A stretch of 64,000 bases of DNA from Burkholderia sp. Bp8963 (GCF_003854275.1 NZ_QTQP01000026.1:50316-114315); one strand, 5' to 3'; shown: positions 53,053 to 62,047, counted from the stretch's first letter. The notes: generated by a model not told the origin, from the letters alone. Translations and numbers: made by a program.

Positions 53053-53289
53053 GTGGCTTGGACTCCTGTGGGCTCGCAACGCGGCGAGCAAGCTTGTTTG
53101 GGCGGCAGGCTCCGGGCGCGCGGACCACGCGCAGCGCCGGCCTCGCCTGCCATTCCGGCCCCCTCGCGGGAGCGCAAAACCCGTATTTTGCCCTGTGGCG
53201 GCCGACCGGTGCGGAAGTTGGGGGACAGAACAGCTTGCCGCGGCGAAAAATGTGTTCCCCGAACACTGCGGAGATGCGTCGGGGCTTAG
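53053..53289. promoter_or_regulatory. Upstream region of the DUF2760/Hsp70 operon
   Basis: 237 bp between the operon start and the IS element. It should carry the operon promoter; no clear sigma-32 consensus is seen. It contains the perfect 15-bp inverted repeat GTGTTC-CCC-GAACAC at 53252-53266, only 24 bp from the IS end. The IS insertion cut off whatever regulatory DNA lay further upstream. Confidence 0.4.
53252..53266. promoter_or_regulatory. Perfect 15-bp inverted repeat, operator candidate
   Basis: GTGTTC (53252-53257) and GAACAC (53261-53266) separated by CCC. Six-base arms with a three-base centre are typical of dimeric regulator sites. No regulator can be named. Confidence 0.4.
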
Positions 53290-54752
53290 TCTTACTGTGT
53301 CAATAAATTCATGCCATTATAGGAACTTCTTCATCCATGACGTGAGGAATGATGGACTGGGAGACGTCATTCGAGGCGTATCTGGAACATTTGTGTGAAG
53401 CGCTTGGGCATAGCGACCGCGAGTCAGGATTGAGAGGCTATTGCCAAGGGCTGATGCTGCCAATTCGGCGCAAGAGCGTCGAGCCGCTGGCGGCACATCT
53501 GGAACCGGAGCACGTGAGCGCGCGGCACCAGTCACTGCATCATTTCGTGGCGAAGTCGGAATGGTCCGATACGGCGCTGCTCGAGCAGGTGCGGCGCTGG
53601 GTGCTGCCGCACATGGACCCGGCTGGCGGGTTGTACTGGATCATTGACGACACGGGATTTCCCAAGAAGGGTAAGCATTCGGTTGGCGTGGCACGGCAAT
53701 ACTGCGGTCAACTGGGCAAGCAGGACAACTGCCAGGTTGCGGTGAGCCTGTCGGTGGCGACGGAAGACGCGAGCCTACCGGTGTCGTATCGACTGTATCT
53801 GCCGCGTGAATGGAGCGACGATCCCGTGCGACGACAGAAAGCCGGCGTGCCCGAGGAAATCGAGTTTGCAACCAAACCAGAGATTGCGACCGGGCAGTTG
53901 CGCGAAGCACGGCAAAGCGGCGCGCCCGACGGTATCGTGTTGGCCGATGCGGGCTATGGAGACGACACCTCGTTTCGGGAGACCGTCAGCGAGCTCGGGC
54001 TGCAGTATGCGGTGGGCATTCGCTCGAACACGCGCGTATGGGCGCCGGGCACGGCTCCTCTACCGCCCGAGCCCGCCGCGGGGAAATCGGGCCGGCCACG
54101 CAGCTTGTTACGGCGCGCACCGGGACATGAGCCGATCGGAGTCAAGGATCTGGCCTCGACGCTCGATGCCTCGCGCTATCGCAACGTGATATGGCGCGAA
54201 GGTACGTGCGCCGCGCTCAGTTCGCGCTTTGCTGCCGTGCGCGTGCGTGCTTCACACCGAGATTACTGGCGCTCCACCCTGCGAGATGAGGAATGGCTGC
54301 TGATCGAATGGCCCGAAGGTGATGCGGAGCCCCTCAAATACTGGCTTTCGACTTTACCCCCAGACACGACGCTCGAACGACTGGTTCATGTCGCCAAGAT
54401 GCGCTGGCGTATCGAGCGGGACTATCAGGATCTCAAGCAGGAGTTCGGCCTGGGACACTTCGAAGGACGTGGCTGGCGTGGATTCCATCACCATGCATCG
54501 TTGTGTATTGCTGCCTATGGATTTCTTGTTGCTCAACGCCTCATTCAAGGCGACAGTAAAAAAAACTCCGCGATCCGCGACCCATTTGCCTTACCCTCGG
54601 ATTACGTGCCACGCGGGTCCCCAGCGCGCACAGCGCCACGTGGCTGATTCCATCACCACGCTGCGCTGGCGTATCGCTGCATACATCGCGCGCCGGCTCG
54701 AGCGATGTCCGTTTTGTTCAGCATCCAATGCTGATTTATTGACACAGTAAGA
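53290..54752 (+). mobile_element. Insertion sequence, IS701 family, 1463 bp, intact
   Basis: The left end TCTTACTGTGTCAATAAAT (53290-53308) and right end ATTTATTGACACAGTAAGA (54734-54752) are perfect 19-bp inverted repeats. They enclose one full-length transposase gene. A TTAG duplication flanks both ends. With intact ends, an intact transposase and an exact duplication, the element looks recent and possibly active. It lies between the promoter region of the Hsp70 operon and a toxin-antitoxin pair. Confidence 0.92.
53349..54647 (+). CDS. IS701 family transposase
   Basis: 432 residues of the DDE type. The first acidic residue is in WIIDDTGFPKKGKHSVGVAR (near 98-117) with RQYCGQLGKQDNCQ after it, the second in VLADAGYGDDTSF (near 199), and the catalytic Glu in RIERDYQDLKQEFGLGHFEG (near 354). 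These are the characteristic IS701/IS4-group blocks. The frame is complete with no frameshift. ATG 53349 follows GTGAGGA; ATG 53352 is equally possible. Confidence 0.92.
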   Translation: MMDWETSFEAYLEHLCEALGHSDRESGLRGYCQGLMLPIRRKSVEPLAAHLEPEHVSARHQSLHHFVAKSEWSDTALLEQVRRWVLPHMDPAGGLYWIIDDTGFPKKGKHSVGVARQYCGQLGKQDNCQVAVSLSVATEDASLPVSYRLYLPREWSDDPVRRQKAGVPEEIEFATKPEIATGQLREARQSGAPDGIVLADAGYGDDTSFRETVSELGLQYAVGIRSNTRVWAPGTAPLPPEPAAGKSGRPRSLLRRAPGHEPIGVKDLASTLDASRYRNVIWREGTCAALSSRFAAVRVRASHRDYWRSTLRDEEWLLIEWPEGDAEPLKYWLSTLPPDTTLERLVHVAKMRWRIERDYQDLKQEFGLGHFEGRGWRGFHHHASLCIAAYGFLVAQRLIQGDSKKNSAIRDPFALPSDYVPRGSPARTAPRG

Positions 54753-54952
54753 TTAGCAATCCGTAGCGAAATCCGACGCATGCTGCAGCGCGACGCAACC
54801 CCGATGCACCCGTGACGCACGGGACGGCTCGCGACCGGTTCTGGCCATTCGGCGGACTGGTCGCGGCCATCGCAGACGGGCAGAATCGAATCATCCGAAC
54901 AAACCTGACGGCACCTGAAATGTTCGACGGAAAAACCCTGATGGGAGGCGTG

Positions 54953-55246
54953 ATGCCCGATCCAGCCGCATCTTTGCGCCAGCACGCATCCGCGATTCGC
55001 GAGATCGTGTCGGCGCATCACTTTACGAATCCGCGTGTCGTGGACTACGACGACCCCGACTATGATCTGACGCTCCTGCTCGAGCCGGTCGGCGACGTGA
55101 CGCTCTTCGACATGGGCGGCGTGATGGCCGACATCGAAGAGAAGCTCGCGCTGAAGGCGTTCGTCGTGACGGACGCCTGCTTCGATGCCACGGTGAAGCG
55201 CCGCAACTACCGCCCGCCGACAAGTCCGTTGCCGGAAAGCGAATGA
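54953..55246 (+). CDS. MntA-like minimal nucleotidyltransferase antitoxin, motif-degenerate
   Basis: 97 residues. The layout is that of MNT-type antitoxins: HASAIREIVSAHHFTNPRVV, then DPDYDLTLLLEPVGDVTLFD and MADIEEKLALKAFVVTD. The Asp-x-Asp pair (DYD) is present. The Gly-Ser of the GSx10DxD active site is missing: the strand RVV runs into DYDDPDYD, about 7-8 residues shorter than usual. The Asp normally found in the later KVDVV strand is Phe (KAFVV). Nucleotide transfer is therefore unlikely. ATG 54953 has GGGAGG upstream. It overlaps the HepT-like gene by 4 bp (ATGA). Confidence 0.75.
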   Translation: MPDPAASLRQHASAIREIVSAHHFTNPRVVDYDDPDYDLTLLLEPVGDVTLFDMGGVMADIEEKLALKAFVVTDACFDATVKRRNYRPPTSPLPESE

Positions 55247-55617
55247 GGGCTGGCGTCGACCTTTGCCATGACATCCGGTTCTCGATCGAATGCATCGCGC
55301 TGCACCTTGGAACGCTGGTGATATGCGGGTTTGCCTGCTTCAGGCAGAAAGAGCGGGACGCTGCGTGCTACCGGATCTTGATCATCGGCGAAGCCGCCAA
55401 GAGCCTGATCGCGCGTCACCGCGAGGGCATCGAACAGTCGTCGACCGGAGAATACGATCTGCTTGCCAACCTGACACAGGCGGCGAGGATGCGCGACATG
55501 ATGATCCACCGCTTTTGGGACACGGATTACGATGTCGTGATTTTGACAATCCGCGACAATCTACCCGAGCTCAAGGACTCCATCCATCGTCTCGGCGCGA
55601 CGCTCGCGCGGTGCTGA
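55243..55617 (+). CDS. HepT-like (DUF86) ribonuclease toxin, motif-altered
   Basis: 124 residues. Helical HEPN fold with FRQKERDAACYRILIIGEAA (near 47-66) and the C-terminal TDYDVVILTIRDNLPELKDS, both typical of HepT. The catalytic RX4HXY motif reads RDMMIHRF: Arg and His are kept, but the Tyr that MntA enzymes AMPylate is Phe. RNase activity could remain, but control by AMPylation at that residue cannot. The N-terminal 40 residues are more divergent than usual. Starts within the antitoxin stop (ATGA). Confidence 0.75.
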   Translation: MRAGVDLCHDIRFSIECIALHLGTLVICGFACFRQKERDAACYRILIIGEAAKSLIARHREGIEQSSTGEYDLLANLTQAARMRDMMIHRFWDTDYDVVILTIRDNLPELKDSIHRLGATLARC

Positions 55618-55621
55618 CCGA

Positions 55622-55649
55622 GCGGCCGGCCTCCAACGAGGCCGGCCGC
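55622..55649. terminator. Bidirectional intrinsic terminator
   Basis: A perfect 11-bp stem GCGGCCGGCCT (55622-55632) / AGGCCGGCCGC (55639-55649) with loop CCAACG, placed exactly in the 41-bp gap between the convergent HepT-like and PuuC-like genes. No long U-run, as is common in GC-rich genomes. Confidence 0.75.
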
Positions 55650-55658
55650 CCCACACCC

Positions 55659-57152
55659 CTAGCGCAACCGGATGACCGTCGACTTCAGCTCCGTATATTT
55701 CTCCAGCGCGTGCAGCGACTTGTCACGGCCGTTGCCCGACTGCTTGTAGCCGCCGAACGGGAAGCTCATGTCGTCGCCGCCGTCGCCATAGCAATTCACC
55801 CACACGGTCCCGGCCCGCAGCCGCCGCGCGACCTCGTGCGCCGTCGTCAGATCGCCTGACCACACCGCCGCCGCAAGCCCGTATTCGGTGTCGTTCGCGA
55901 TCCGCACCGCTTCGTCGATGTCGTCGAACGCGATCACCGACAGCACGGGCCCGAAGATTTCCTCGCGGGCCACCTTCGCGTCCGGCGCGACCTCGAACAC
56001 AGTCGGCTCGACGTAGAAGCCACCGGTTTCCTCCCGGACCCGCGCGCCGCCCGTCACGAGCCTGCCCTCCTCACGTCCCGCTTCGATATACCCCATCACG
56101 CGGTCGAGCTGGATGCGATCGACGATCGCCCCCATCGTCACCGACGGATCGAGCGGATGCCCGGGCGCATACGTACGCGCGGCCGCAACCAGCTTCTCGA
56201 TGAACGCGTCCTTGATGCCGCGATGCACGAGCAGCCGCGAGCCCGCCGTACACACCTCGCCCATGTTGAAGAAAATCGCGTCGGCGGCCGCCTTCGCCGC
56301 GCGATCGAGATCGGCGCAATCGGGCAGCACGATGTTCGGCGACTTGCCGCCCAGCTCGAGCCATACGCGCTTCAGGTTCGATTGCGCGGCGCACGCCATG
56401 ATCTGCTGCCCGGTGCGCGTCGAGCCCGTGAACGCGATGCAGTCGACATCGCGATGCAGCGCGAGCAGCCTGCCCGGCTCGGCACCGCCCGGCACGACGT
56501 TGAACACGCCGGGCGGCACGCCCGCGTCGTGCGCGAGCCGCGCGACCCGCAGCGCGGTCAGCGGCGATTTTTCCGACGGCTTGAGGATCACGCTGTTGCC
56601 GGCGGCAAGCGCCGGCGCGAATTTCCACGCGGCCATCAGCAGCGGGAAATTCCACGGCACCACCGCGACGACGACGCCGACCGGCTCGCGCGTCACGAGC
56701 CCGACCAGATGCCGATCGGCCGGCGCGACTTCGCCGCCGGTCTTGTCGATCGCCTCCGCATACCATTCGACGCAGTGCGCGGCGGCCGGAATGTCGATCG
56801 CCGTCGTGTCAGCGATCGGCTTGCCCGCATCGAGCGTCTCGAGCAGCGCCAGCTCGTCGCGGTGCTCGCGCATCAGCGCGGCCCAGCGCTGCAGCACGGC
56901 CTTGCGAGCGCGCGGGTTCATGCCGGCCCACACGCCGGCATCGAACGCGCGACGGGCGGCTGCCACCGCCGCGTCCACATCGGCCTCGTCGCAATCGGCG
57001 ACCGGTGCGAGCACGCGGCCGTCGATCGGGCTCACGCACGCGAAGGTCCGCTCGTTTCGCGCGCCGCACGGCGCACCGTCGATAAAGGCGCGCCCGTCGA
57101 TTTCGAGCGACGCGGCGCCGGCCTGCCAATCTGCAAACGTTCTGTCGTTCAT
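55659..57152 (-). CDS. puuC: Aldehyde dehydrogenase, PuuC-like (gamma-glutamyl-aminobutyraldehyde)
   Basis: 497 residues. VVPWNFPLLMAAWKFAPALA (near 160), FTGSTRTGQQIM, general base in LELGGKSPNIVLPD (near 270), nucleophile in GEVCTAGSRLLVH (near 304) and C-terminal FGGYKQSGNGRDKSLHAL. This matches the PuuC/AldH group that oxidises gamma-glutamyl-gamma-aminobutyraldehyde in putrescine breakdown. The PuuB-like oxidase gene in the same operon would supply the aldehyde. ATG 57152 gives MNDRTFADWQAG, and the gene follows the amidase by 25 bp. Confidence 0.88.
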   Translation of the reverse strand: MNDRTFADWQAGAASLEIDGRAFIDGAPCGARNERTFACVSPIDGRVLAPVADCDEADVDAAVAAARRAFDAGVWAGMNPRARKAVLQRWAALMREHRDELALLETLDAGKPIADTTAIDIPAAAHCVEWYAEAIDKTGGEVAPADRHLVGLVTREPVGVVVAVVPWNFPLLMAAWKFAPALAAGNSVILKPSEKSPLTALRVARLAHDAGVPPGVFNVVPGGAEPGRLLALHRDVDCIAFTGSTRTGQQIMACAAQSNLKRVWLELGGKSPNIVLPDCADLDRAAKAAADAIFFNMGEVCTAGSRLLVHRGIKDAFIEKLVAAARTYAPGHPLDPSVTMGAIVDRIQLDRVMGYIEAGREEGRLVTGGARVREETGGFYVEPTVFEVAPDAKVAREEIFGPVLSVIAFDDIDEAVRIANDTEYGLAAAVWSGDLTTAHEVARRLRAGTVWVNCYGDGGDDMSFPFGGYKQSGNGRDKSLHALEKYTELKSTVIRLR

Positions 57153-57177
57153 CAGGATTCCTTCAAGACGTGTCGTA

Positions 57178-58596
57178 TCACGACGCTGCGGTGACCGGAT
57201 CCATCGGCGTCAGCGTGCCTGCGCGCGCCTCGATCGCCTCGCCCGCGGCGAGGCACAGCGCCTCCTGGAAGCGTCCGGCAACGAGCTGCACGCCCGTCGG
57301 CACGCCGTCGCACACGCCGGTCGGCACCGACAGCCCCGGCAACCCGAGCAGCGCGGTCGCGAGCAGCGGCCCCTGCATGTCGAGGATGTGACGCACCGCA
57401 GCGTCGCCGTGCTGGTCCGCGTCGATCGCGAACGGCTGCGCGCCCGACACGGGCATCAGCAGCAGCGGATAGCGCTCGAAGAACTGCTGCCAGTCCCGCA
57501 GCAATCCGGTCCGCCGCGCGAGACCGTCAATGTAGCCGGCCATGTCGAGCGGCGCGGCCAGGCGGCGCTGGCTCGCGAACGCAGTCTGGATCGTGGCGTC
57601 GCCGTGCTGCATGATCACGTCGCCGAGCCCGCTGCACGCTTCATTGGTCACGAGGTCCAGCCACAGCGCGCAAGCCTCGTCGAACCGCGGCGGCACCGCT
57701 TCCTCGACGATGCAGCCCGCGTCTTCGAGCCAGCGCGCGGCCTGCCGGATCGCGTCGACGACGACCGCGTTGGCACGGACGCCCGGCAGTTCCGTGCACA
57801 CCGCGACGCGCGTGGGGAACGGCGCGGCATGGCCTACCGGCGCGACCGGCATCCACCATGCGTCGCGCGCGTCGCCGCCCGCCATCGCGCCCAGCGCGAT
57901 CCGCAGGTCGCCGACCGTACGCGCGAGCGGCCCCTGCACCGACGCGAGCTGTACCGCGAGCGTCCGGTCCTTCGCCTGCGTCGGGTTGTACGCGGGCACG
58001 CGCCCGCTGCTCGGCCGCAGCCCCGCGACGCCGCACGCATAGGCCGGATAGCGGATCGAGCCGCCGAGATCGTTGCCGTGCGCGATCGCGCCGATCCCGG
58101 CGGCGACCGCCGCCGCCGCGCCGCCGCTCGAACCGCCCGGCGTCAGCAGCGGATTCCACGGATTCGCGGTGCGGCCATGCAGGTCGTTGTCGGTGAACCA
58201 GCGATACGAAAACGCCGGCGCATTGCTGCGCCCGATCACGACCGCGCCGGCCTTGCGCAGGTTCGCGACGACGGGGCTGTCGTCGTGCGCGAGCAGACCT
58301 CTGAACGCGGTCACGCCGTTCGTCGTCGCGCACCCAGCCGTGTCGACGTTGATCTTCACCGTCACCGGCACGCCGTGCAGCGGGCCGGCCGGCTCGCCAC
58401 GCGCGAGCGCCGCGTCGGCTTCTTCGGCTTCCCGCAATGCGCTGTCGGCGAGCACGTCGACGATCGCGTTGATCGCAGGGTTCACCTGCTCGAGCCGCTG
58501 CAGGCAGCTCCGTGTGAGTTCCGTCGACGACACGTCGCGCCGCACGACGCGCTCGACCATTTCTACCGCGCTCAGCCGCCACAATTCCTGGGTCAT
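57178..58596 (-). CDS. Amidase signature family amidohydrolase
   Basis: 472 residues. The Ser-Ser-Lys triad is visible: Lys in VPVTVKINVD (near 80), cis-Ser in PGGSSGGAAAAVAAG (near 153), and nucleophile Ser in GNDLGGSIRYPA (near 178). The enzyme hydrolyses a carboxamide in the cytoplasm. In this operon it could release gamma-aminobutyrate or a related acid from a glutamylated polyamine intermediate, a job done by the class I amidotransferase PuuD in E. coli. That is inference; it is not a PuuD homologue. Confidence 0.88.
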   Translation of the reverse strand: MTQELWRLSAVEMVERVVRRDVSSTELTRSCLQRLEQVNPAINAIVDVLADSALREAEEADAALARGEPAGPLHGVPVTVKINVDTAGCATTNGVTAFRGLLAHDDSPVVANLRKAGAVVIGRSNAPAFSYRWFTDNDLHGRTANPWNPLLTPGGSSGGAAAAVAAGIGAIAHGNDLGGSIRYPAYACGVAGLRPSSGRVPAYNPTQAKDRTLAVQLASVQGPLARTVGDLRIALGAMAGGDARDAWWMPVAPVGHAAPFPTRVAVCTELPGVRANAVVVDAIRQAARWLEDAGCIVEEAVPPRFDEACALWLDLVTNEACSGLGDVIMQHGDATIQTAFASQRRLAAPLDMAGYIDGLARRTGLLRDWQQFFERYPLLLMPVSGAQPFAIDADQHGDAAVRHILDMQGPLLATALLGLPGLSVPTGVCDGVPTGVQLVAGRFQEALCLAAGEAIEARAGTLTPMDPVTAAS

Positions 58597-58662
58597 GGGT
58601 TGTTCCTCATGGGTTGCTTCTCATTGATCTCGATGATTGACTTGCCGGGCCGAACCGACGTG

Positions 58663-59043
58663 CTACGCGTGCGATGGCGCGGCCTGCGGCGCATGCGACG
58701 CGTAGATCTTGCGGCACGCTTCGACGACTTCCCACGTGCCGCGAAAGCCCGGCGGAATCACGAAGCGATCGCCGGCGCGCAGCACGCGCTCGTTGCCGTC
58801 GCTGTCGCGCACGATCGCGACGCCGCTCAGCATTTCGCAGTATTCCGATTCGTCGTATTCGATGGTCCAGCGGCCGGGCGTGCATTCCCAGATGCCGCAG
58901 TTGAACTGTCCGCACGGGCTGATGTAGTGACGCGTGAGCGTCTGCAGCGGATTGCCGGCCAGCAGCAGCCCGCGCGGCACGCGGCTCTGGGTCAGCTCCG
59001 CCGGGTCCTCCATCAGGTCGACGAGATTCGTGATGTCCGTCAT
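58663..59043 (-). CDS. Cupin-domain protein
   Basis: 126 residues with a single cupin barrel: FNCGIWECTPGRWTIEYDES, EYCEMLSGVAIVRDSDGN and RAGDRFVIPPGFRGTWEVVE. These correspond to cupin motifs 1 and 2 of the DUF861/ethanolamine (EutQ)-like group. Metal ligands of the usual His-rich kind are only partly present. Small cupins are commonly encoded with PuuB-type oxidases in polyamine clusters, where their task is not settled. ATG 59043 is preceded by GGAGGCGTAC. Confidence 0.85.
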   Translation of the reverse strand: MTDITNLVDLMEDPAELTQSRVPRGLLLAGNPLQTLTRHYISPCGQFNCGIWECTPGRWTIEYDESEYCEMLSGVAIVRDSDGNERVLRAGDRFVIPPGFRGTWEVVEACRKIYASHAPQAAPSHA

Positions 59044-59116
59044 GTACGCCTCCAGCGTATGCAAGGTTCAATGTGATTCGGGTATCGCGCGGCCCGGGCA
59101 CCCGGCCCGCACGGGT

Positions 59117-60409
59117 TCAACGCGCATCCATCAGCCGGTACCACGCCATCGCGAGCGTCAGCATCGGCGTGCGCAGCAGCGGCCCGCCCGGGAAATCGCG
59201 ATGGCGGATCCTGCCGAACAGGTCGAAGCGGCCGGCCTGCGCATCGATCGCTTCCGCGATCAGCCGGCCCGCGAGCCCGGTCACGTTCACGCCGTGGCCG
59301 GAGAACCCTTGCGCGAAGTACACGGTCGGCTCGAGCCGGCCGAAATGCGGCGCGCGGTTCATCGTCGAATCGATGACGCCGCCCCATGCATGGTCGATCC
59401 GCGCGTCCGCGAGTTGCGGAAACGTCTTCAGCATGTCGCGCCGCATCGCGGCGGCGAGATCGCGCGGCGTGCGCGTCGAGCTGCCCGCCTTGCCGCCCCA
59501 CAGCATCCGGCCGTCCTTCGACAGCCGGAAGTAGTCGAGCGCCGCGTTGCTGTCGCAGATCGCCGCGCCGGCCGGCATCGTGCCGGCCGCGCGCGCGTCG
59601 CCGAGCGGCTCGGTCGCGATCAGGAACGTCGTCACCGGCATGATCTTGCGTGCGAGCGATGGCGCGAGCCGGCCGAGATACGCGTTGCCGGCGAGCACGA
59701 CATAGCGCGCATCGACATGCCCGCGCGCACACGCCACCTGATGACCGAGTGCGGTCTTGCGGATCGCGTGCGCACGCGTGTCCTCGTGGATCTTCACGCC
59801 CGCTTCGCGCGCCGCGCGCGCGACGCCGAGCGTGTAGTTGAGCGGATGCAGATGGCCGCTGCCCGCGTGGTAGAGACCGCCAAGGTAGCGGTCCGACGCG
59901 ACGAAGCGGTGCATGTCCTGATGCTCGACGTACTCGTACCCGCGATAGCCGAAGCGCGACGCGGCCGTATCGCGCCACGCGCGCAGCGCGTCGACGTGGC
60001 GCGGCTTGTTCGCGGCGGTCAGGTAGCCGAACGTCAGGTCGCAGTCGATCCCGTGCGTGGCCACCCGCTCCCGGACGATGTCGACCGACTCGAGCCCCAT
60101 CGCCCACACGCGCCGCACGTCCTCCTCGGGCATGTACGCCGAGAACGTATCGATGTCGCATGCATAGCCGGCGATCAGCTGGCCGCCGTTGCGGCCGCTC
60201 GCGCCCCAGCCGATCTTCGATGCCTCGACGAGCACGACCGACTGGCCGCGTTGCGCGAGCTCGAGCGCGGCGGACAGGCCCGTGAGCCCGCCGCCGATCA
60301 CGCAGACGTCGGCGGAAACCGCCGCGTCGAGCGGCGGGTGATACGTGTGGTCGTTCGCGGTCGACGCGTAGTACGACGGAACATGTGGCTGGTTTTCGAA
60401 CTTGAGCAT
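59117..60409 (-). CDS. puuB: FAD-dependent oxidase, PuuB-like (gamma-glutamylputrescine oxidoreductase)
   Basis: 430 residues of the DAAO/GlyOx family. FAD motif CVIGGGLTGLSAALELAQRG (near 37), VVLVEASKIGWGASGRNGGQ (near 60) and GFSGHGVNVTGLAGRLIAEA near the C-terminus match PuuB. The N-terminal PHVPSYYASTANDH is also typical. It would oxidise gamma-glutamylputrescine, giving the aldehyde for the PuuC-like enzyme. A glutamate-polyamine ligase (PuuA) is not in the window and may lie beyond the right edge. Confidence 0.9.
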   Translation of the reverse strand: MLKFENQPHVPSYYASTANDHTYHPPLDAAVSADVCVIGGGLTGLSAALELAQRGQSVVLVEASKIGWGASGRNGGQLIAGYACDIDTFSAYMPEEDVRRVWAMGLESVDIVRERVATHGIDCDLTFGYLTAANKPRHVDALRAWRDTAASRFGYRGYEYVEHQDMHRFVASDRYLGGLYHAGSGHLHPLNYTLGVARAAREAGVKIHEDTRAHAIRKTALGHQVACARGHVDARYVVLAGNAYLGRLAPSLARKIMPVTTFLIATEPLGDARAAGTMPAGAAICDSNAALDYFRLSKDGRMLWGGKAGSSTRTPRDLAAAMRRDMLKTFPQLADARIDHAWGGVIDSTMNRAPHFGRLEPTVYFAQGFSGHGVNVTGLAGRLIAEAIDAQAGRFDLFGRIRHRDFPGGPLLRTPMLTLAMAWYRLMDAR

Positions 60410-60466
60410 GGTTAGGACTCGCGAGCGGCGCCGGTCCGGTTTTCACGGCCTGACACCCACATCGCA

Positions 60467-62047
60467 TCAGAACGAGTAGATGAGTTGTGTCGCAAGCAGG
60501 TCGTTCGACTTCGCATACGACCCGTCGTGACGCAGGAAGACCTTGTTGTTCGCCCAGTCGTGGCGATACTCGACCTTCACCGTGACTTGCTGCGTCGGAT
60601 AGAACAGCAGATCGAACGCAGCGGCCTGCCGGGTCGCCCCCTTGCATTCGAAGCCGACGCCGCCATTCGCTTTCGACATCGCGAGGCAGTCGGCGTCGAT
60701 GCCGAAGCCGTTGAACGGATCCATCCCGTTGCCGTTCAGGCCGATCGACGAACCGCCGCCGCCGTTCTTGCGGTTGACGAGCAGGTCGTAGCGCAGCGTC
60801 GCGCCCATGCGCCCGACCACCGGCAGGTTGAACTTGCGATGTGCGAGCAGCGACAGCCCGAACCACTGCGCGAGCCCGCCGTTGAACGCGCCATGCTGCT
60901 GCTGGCCGTAGTCGAATTCCGCGTTGTACTGCGTGTCGGCGAGCGTATAGGTCGCGTCCGCTTCGCCGAAGAAGAATGCGCCGTACGCGCTCGGCGCATT
61001 GCCGCCGACGCCGTACCGGACGCTGCCGGTCGCCGGATCGATCGCGCTCGGCAGCGTCTGGCGGCCGATGCTCACCGATCCGCCGATATCGAGCGCGCTG
61101 CCGTGCAGATAGTCGACGCGCGCGGTGAAGGTCGGCACCTTGTTGCTCGTCGAGATCGGATCGCCGAACGCATTCACGCCGGTCTGCGTGACCGCGCCCG
61201 CGGAGCGGAACTGCTCGTTGCCGACGAAGAACTTCCACGCCCAGTGGCCGTCCGCGCTCTGGTAGTTGATGCCCGCGCCGATCGACGAGCCCGGATCGGA
61301 GAAGTCGTACAGCAGGTTGTGCGTCAGCGTGAGCATCTGGCTCGACTGCTGGTACTCGAAGCCGCCGAAGCCCGTCACGAGCCCGCCGACGAACGAGGTC
61401 GTGCCCGACAGCGGCACCGTGACGACCGCCGTGTTCACGATGTCGAGGCCACTCGCGCCGCTCCCCGTCATCATCGACAGGCCCGCGCCGCGATTCGGCA
61501 TCAGCGTGATTTCCGCGGACGGCGCGGTCGGGCCGACGCCGAAGGTCTTCCTGATGTCGAGGAACACGTCGCCGAACGTGCTGTTGTAGTACGTGTATGC
61601 GTTCTCGTGGTTCACGAACTGGAACGACGACGTGCCGGCGCCGCGGTTATACAGGTAGGTCGGATCGAGATAGCCCGTAATCGACAGCCCTGCGATCGGG
61701 CCCGTGCGGGCCGCGTCGGTCAGCGCATCGACCTTCAGCTGCTGGTTCGCGACCTGCTGCTTCATCTCGGTGAGATCGTCGTTGGTCAGCACCGCCTGCG
61801 CCTGGCCGTAGCCCGGCGCAGACGGATCGGCAGCGGCGGCGGCCGGCACGCCGCCCGTGACCACGCTCGCCTGCGCGGTGACGGTCGCGCCCGGCTTCGC
61901 GGCCAGCTGCGCCTGCAGCGCCTTCATCTGCTTCTGCAGCGCGGCGACCTGCGCCTGCAGCGCGTTGATCTGCTCGCCGGTCGGGCTCGCCGCGGCCAAA
62001 GCGGGCAGCGTTCCGGCCACCAGCGCGCAGAGGAACCTCTTCTTCAT
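60467..62047 (-). CDS. DUF3138 family outer-membrane protein
   Basis: 526 residues. Signal peptide MKKRFLCALVAGTLPALAAA; an N-terminal coiled coil (QINALQAQVAALQKQMKALQ); then a long beta-rich region with alternating residues, ending in LATQLIYSF with a terminal Phe, as in outer-membrane beta barrels. DUF3138 proteins occur in Burkholderia beside polyamine or amino-acid transporters and are thought to be porin-like. Here it could admit polyamines across the outer membrane (inference). It lies between potHI and the catabolic genes on the same strand. Confidence 0.87.
   Translation of the reverse strand: MKKRFLCALVAGTLPALAAASPTGEQINALQAQVAALQKQMKALQAQLAAKPGATVTAQASVVTGGVPAAAAADPSAPGYGQAQAVLTNDDLTEMKQQVANQQLKVDALTDAARTGPIAGLSITGYLDPTYLYNRGAGTSSFQFVNHENAYTYYNSTFGDVFLDIRKTFGVGPTAPSAEITLMPNRGAGLSMMTGSGASGLDIVNTAVVTVPLSGTTSFVGGLVTGFGGFEYQQSSQMLTLTHNLLYDFSDPGSSIGAGINYQSADGHWAWKFFVGNEQFRSAGAVTQTGVNAFGDPISTSNKVPTFTARVDYLHGSALDIGGSVSIGRQTLPSAIDPATGSVRYGVGGNAPSAYGAFFFGEADATYTLADTQYNAEFDYGQQQHGAFNGGLAQWFGLSLLAHRKFNLPVVGRMGATLRYDLLVNRKNGGGGSSIGLNGNGMDPFNGFGIDADCLAMSKANGGVGFECKGATRQAAAFDLLFYPTQQVTVKVEYRHDWANNKVFLRHDGSYAKSNDLLATQLIYSF

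Larger units (their letters stand above)
53286..54756. repeat. 4-bp target-site duplication TTAG flanking the IS
   Basis: TTAG at 53286-53289 and again at 54753-54756, immediately outside the terminal inverted repeats. This matches the 5'-YTAR target duplication known for IS701-family elements and shows a simple insertion without later rearrangement. Confidence 0.85.

Noticed and set aside
54812..55246. Longer antitoxin starting at ATG 54812
   Set aside because: The added 47 residues lack family similarity, and ATG 54953 has the ribosome-binding site GGGAGG.
53290..55617. Genomic island or prophage
   Set aside because: Only a single IS and a toxin-antitoxin pair are present; no integrase, tRNA end, phage or conjugation genes.
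57178..58596. puuD (gamma-glutamyl-GABA hydrolase)
   Set aside because: The protein belongs to the amidase signature family, not to class I glutamine amidotransferases; only the operon position suggests a similar role.
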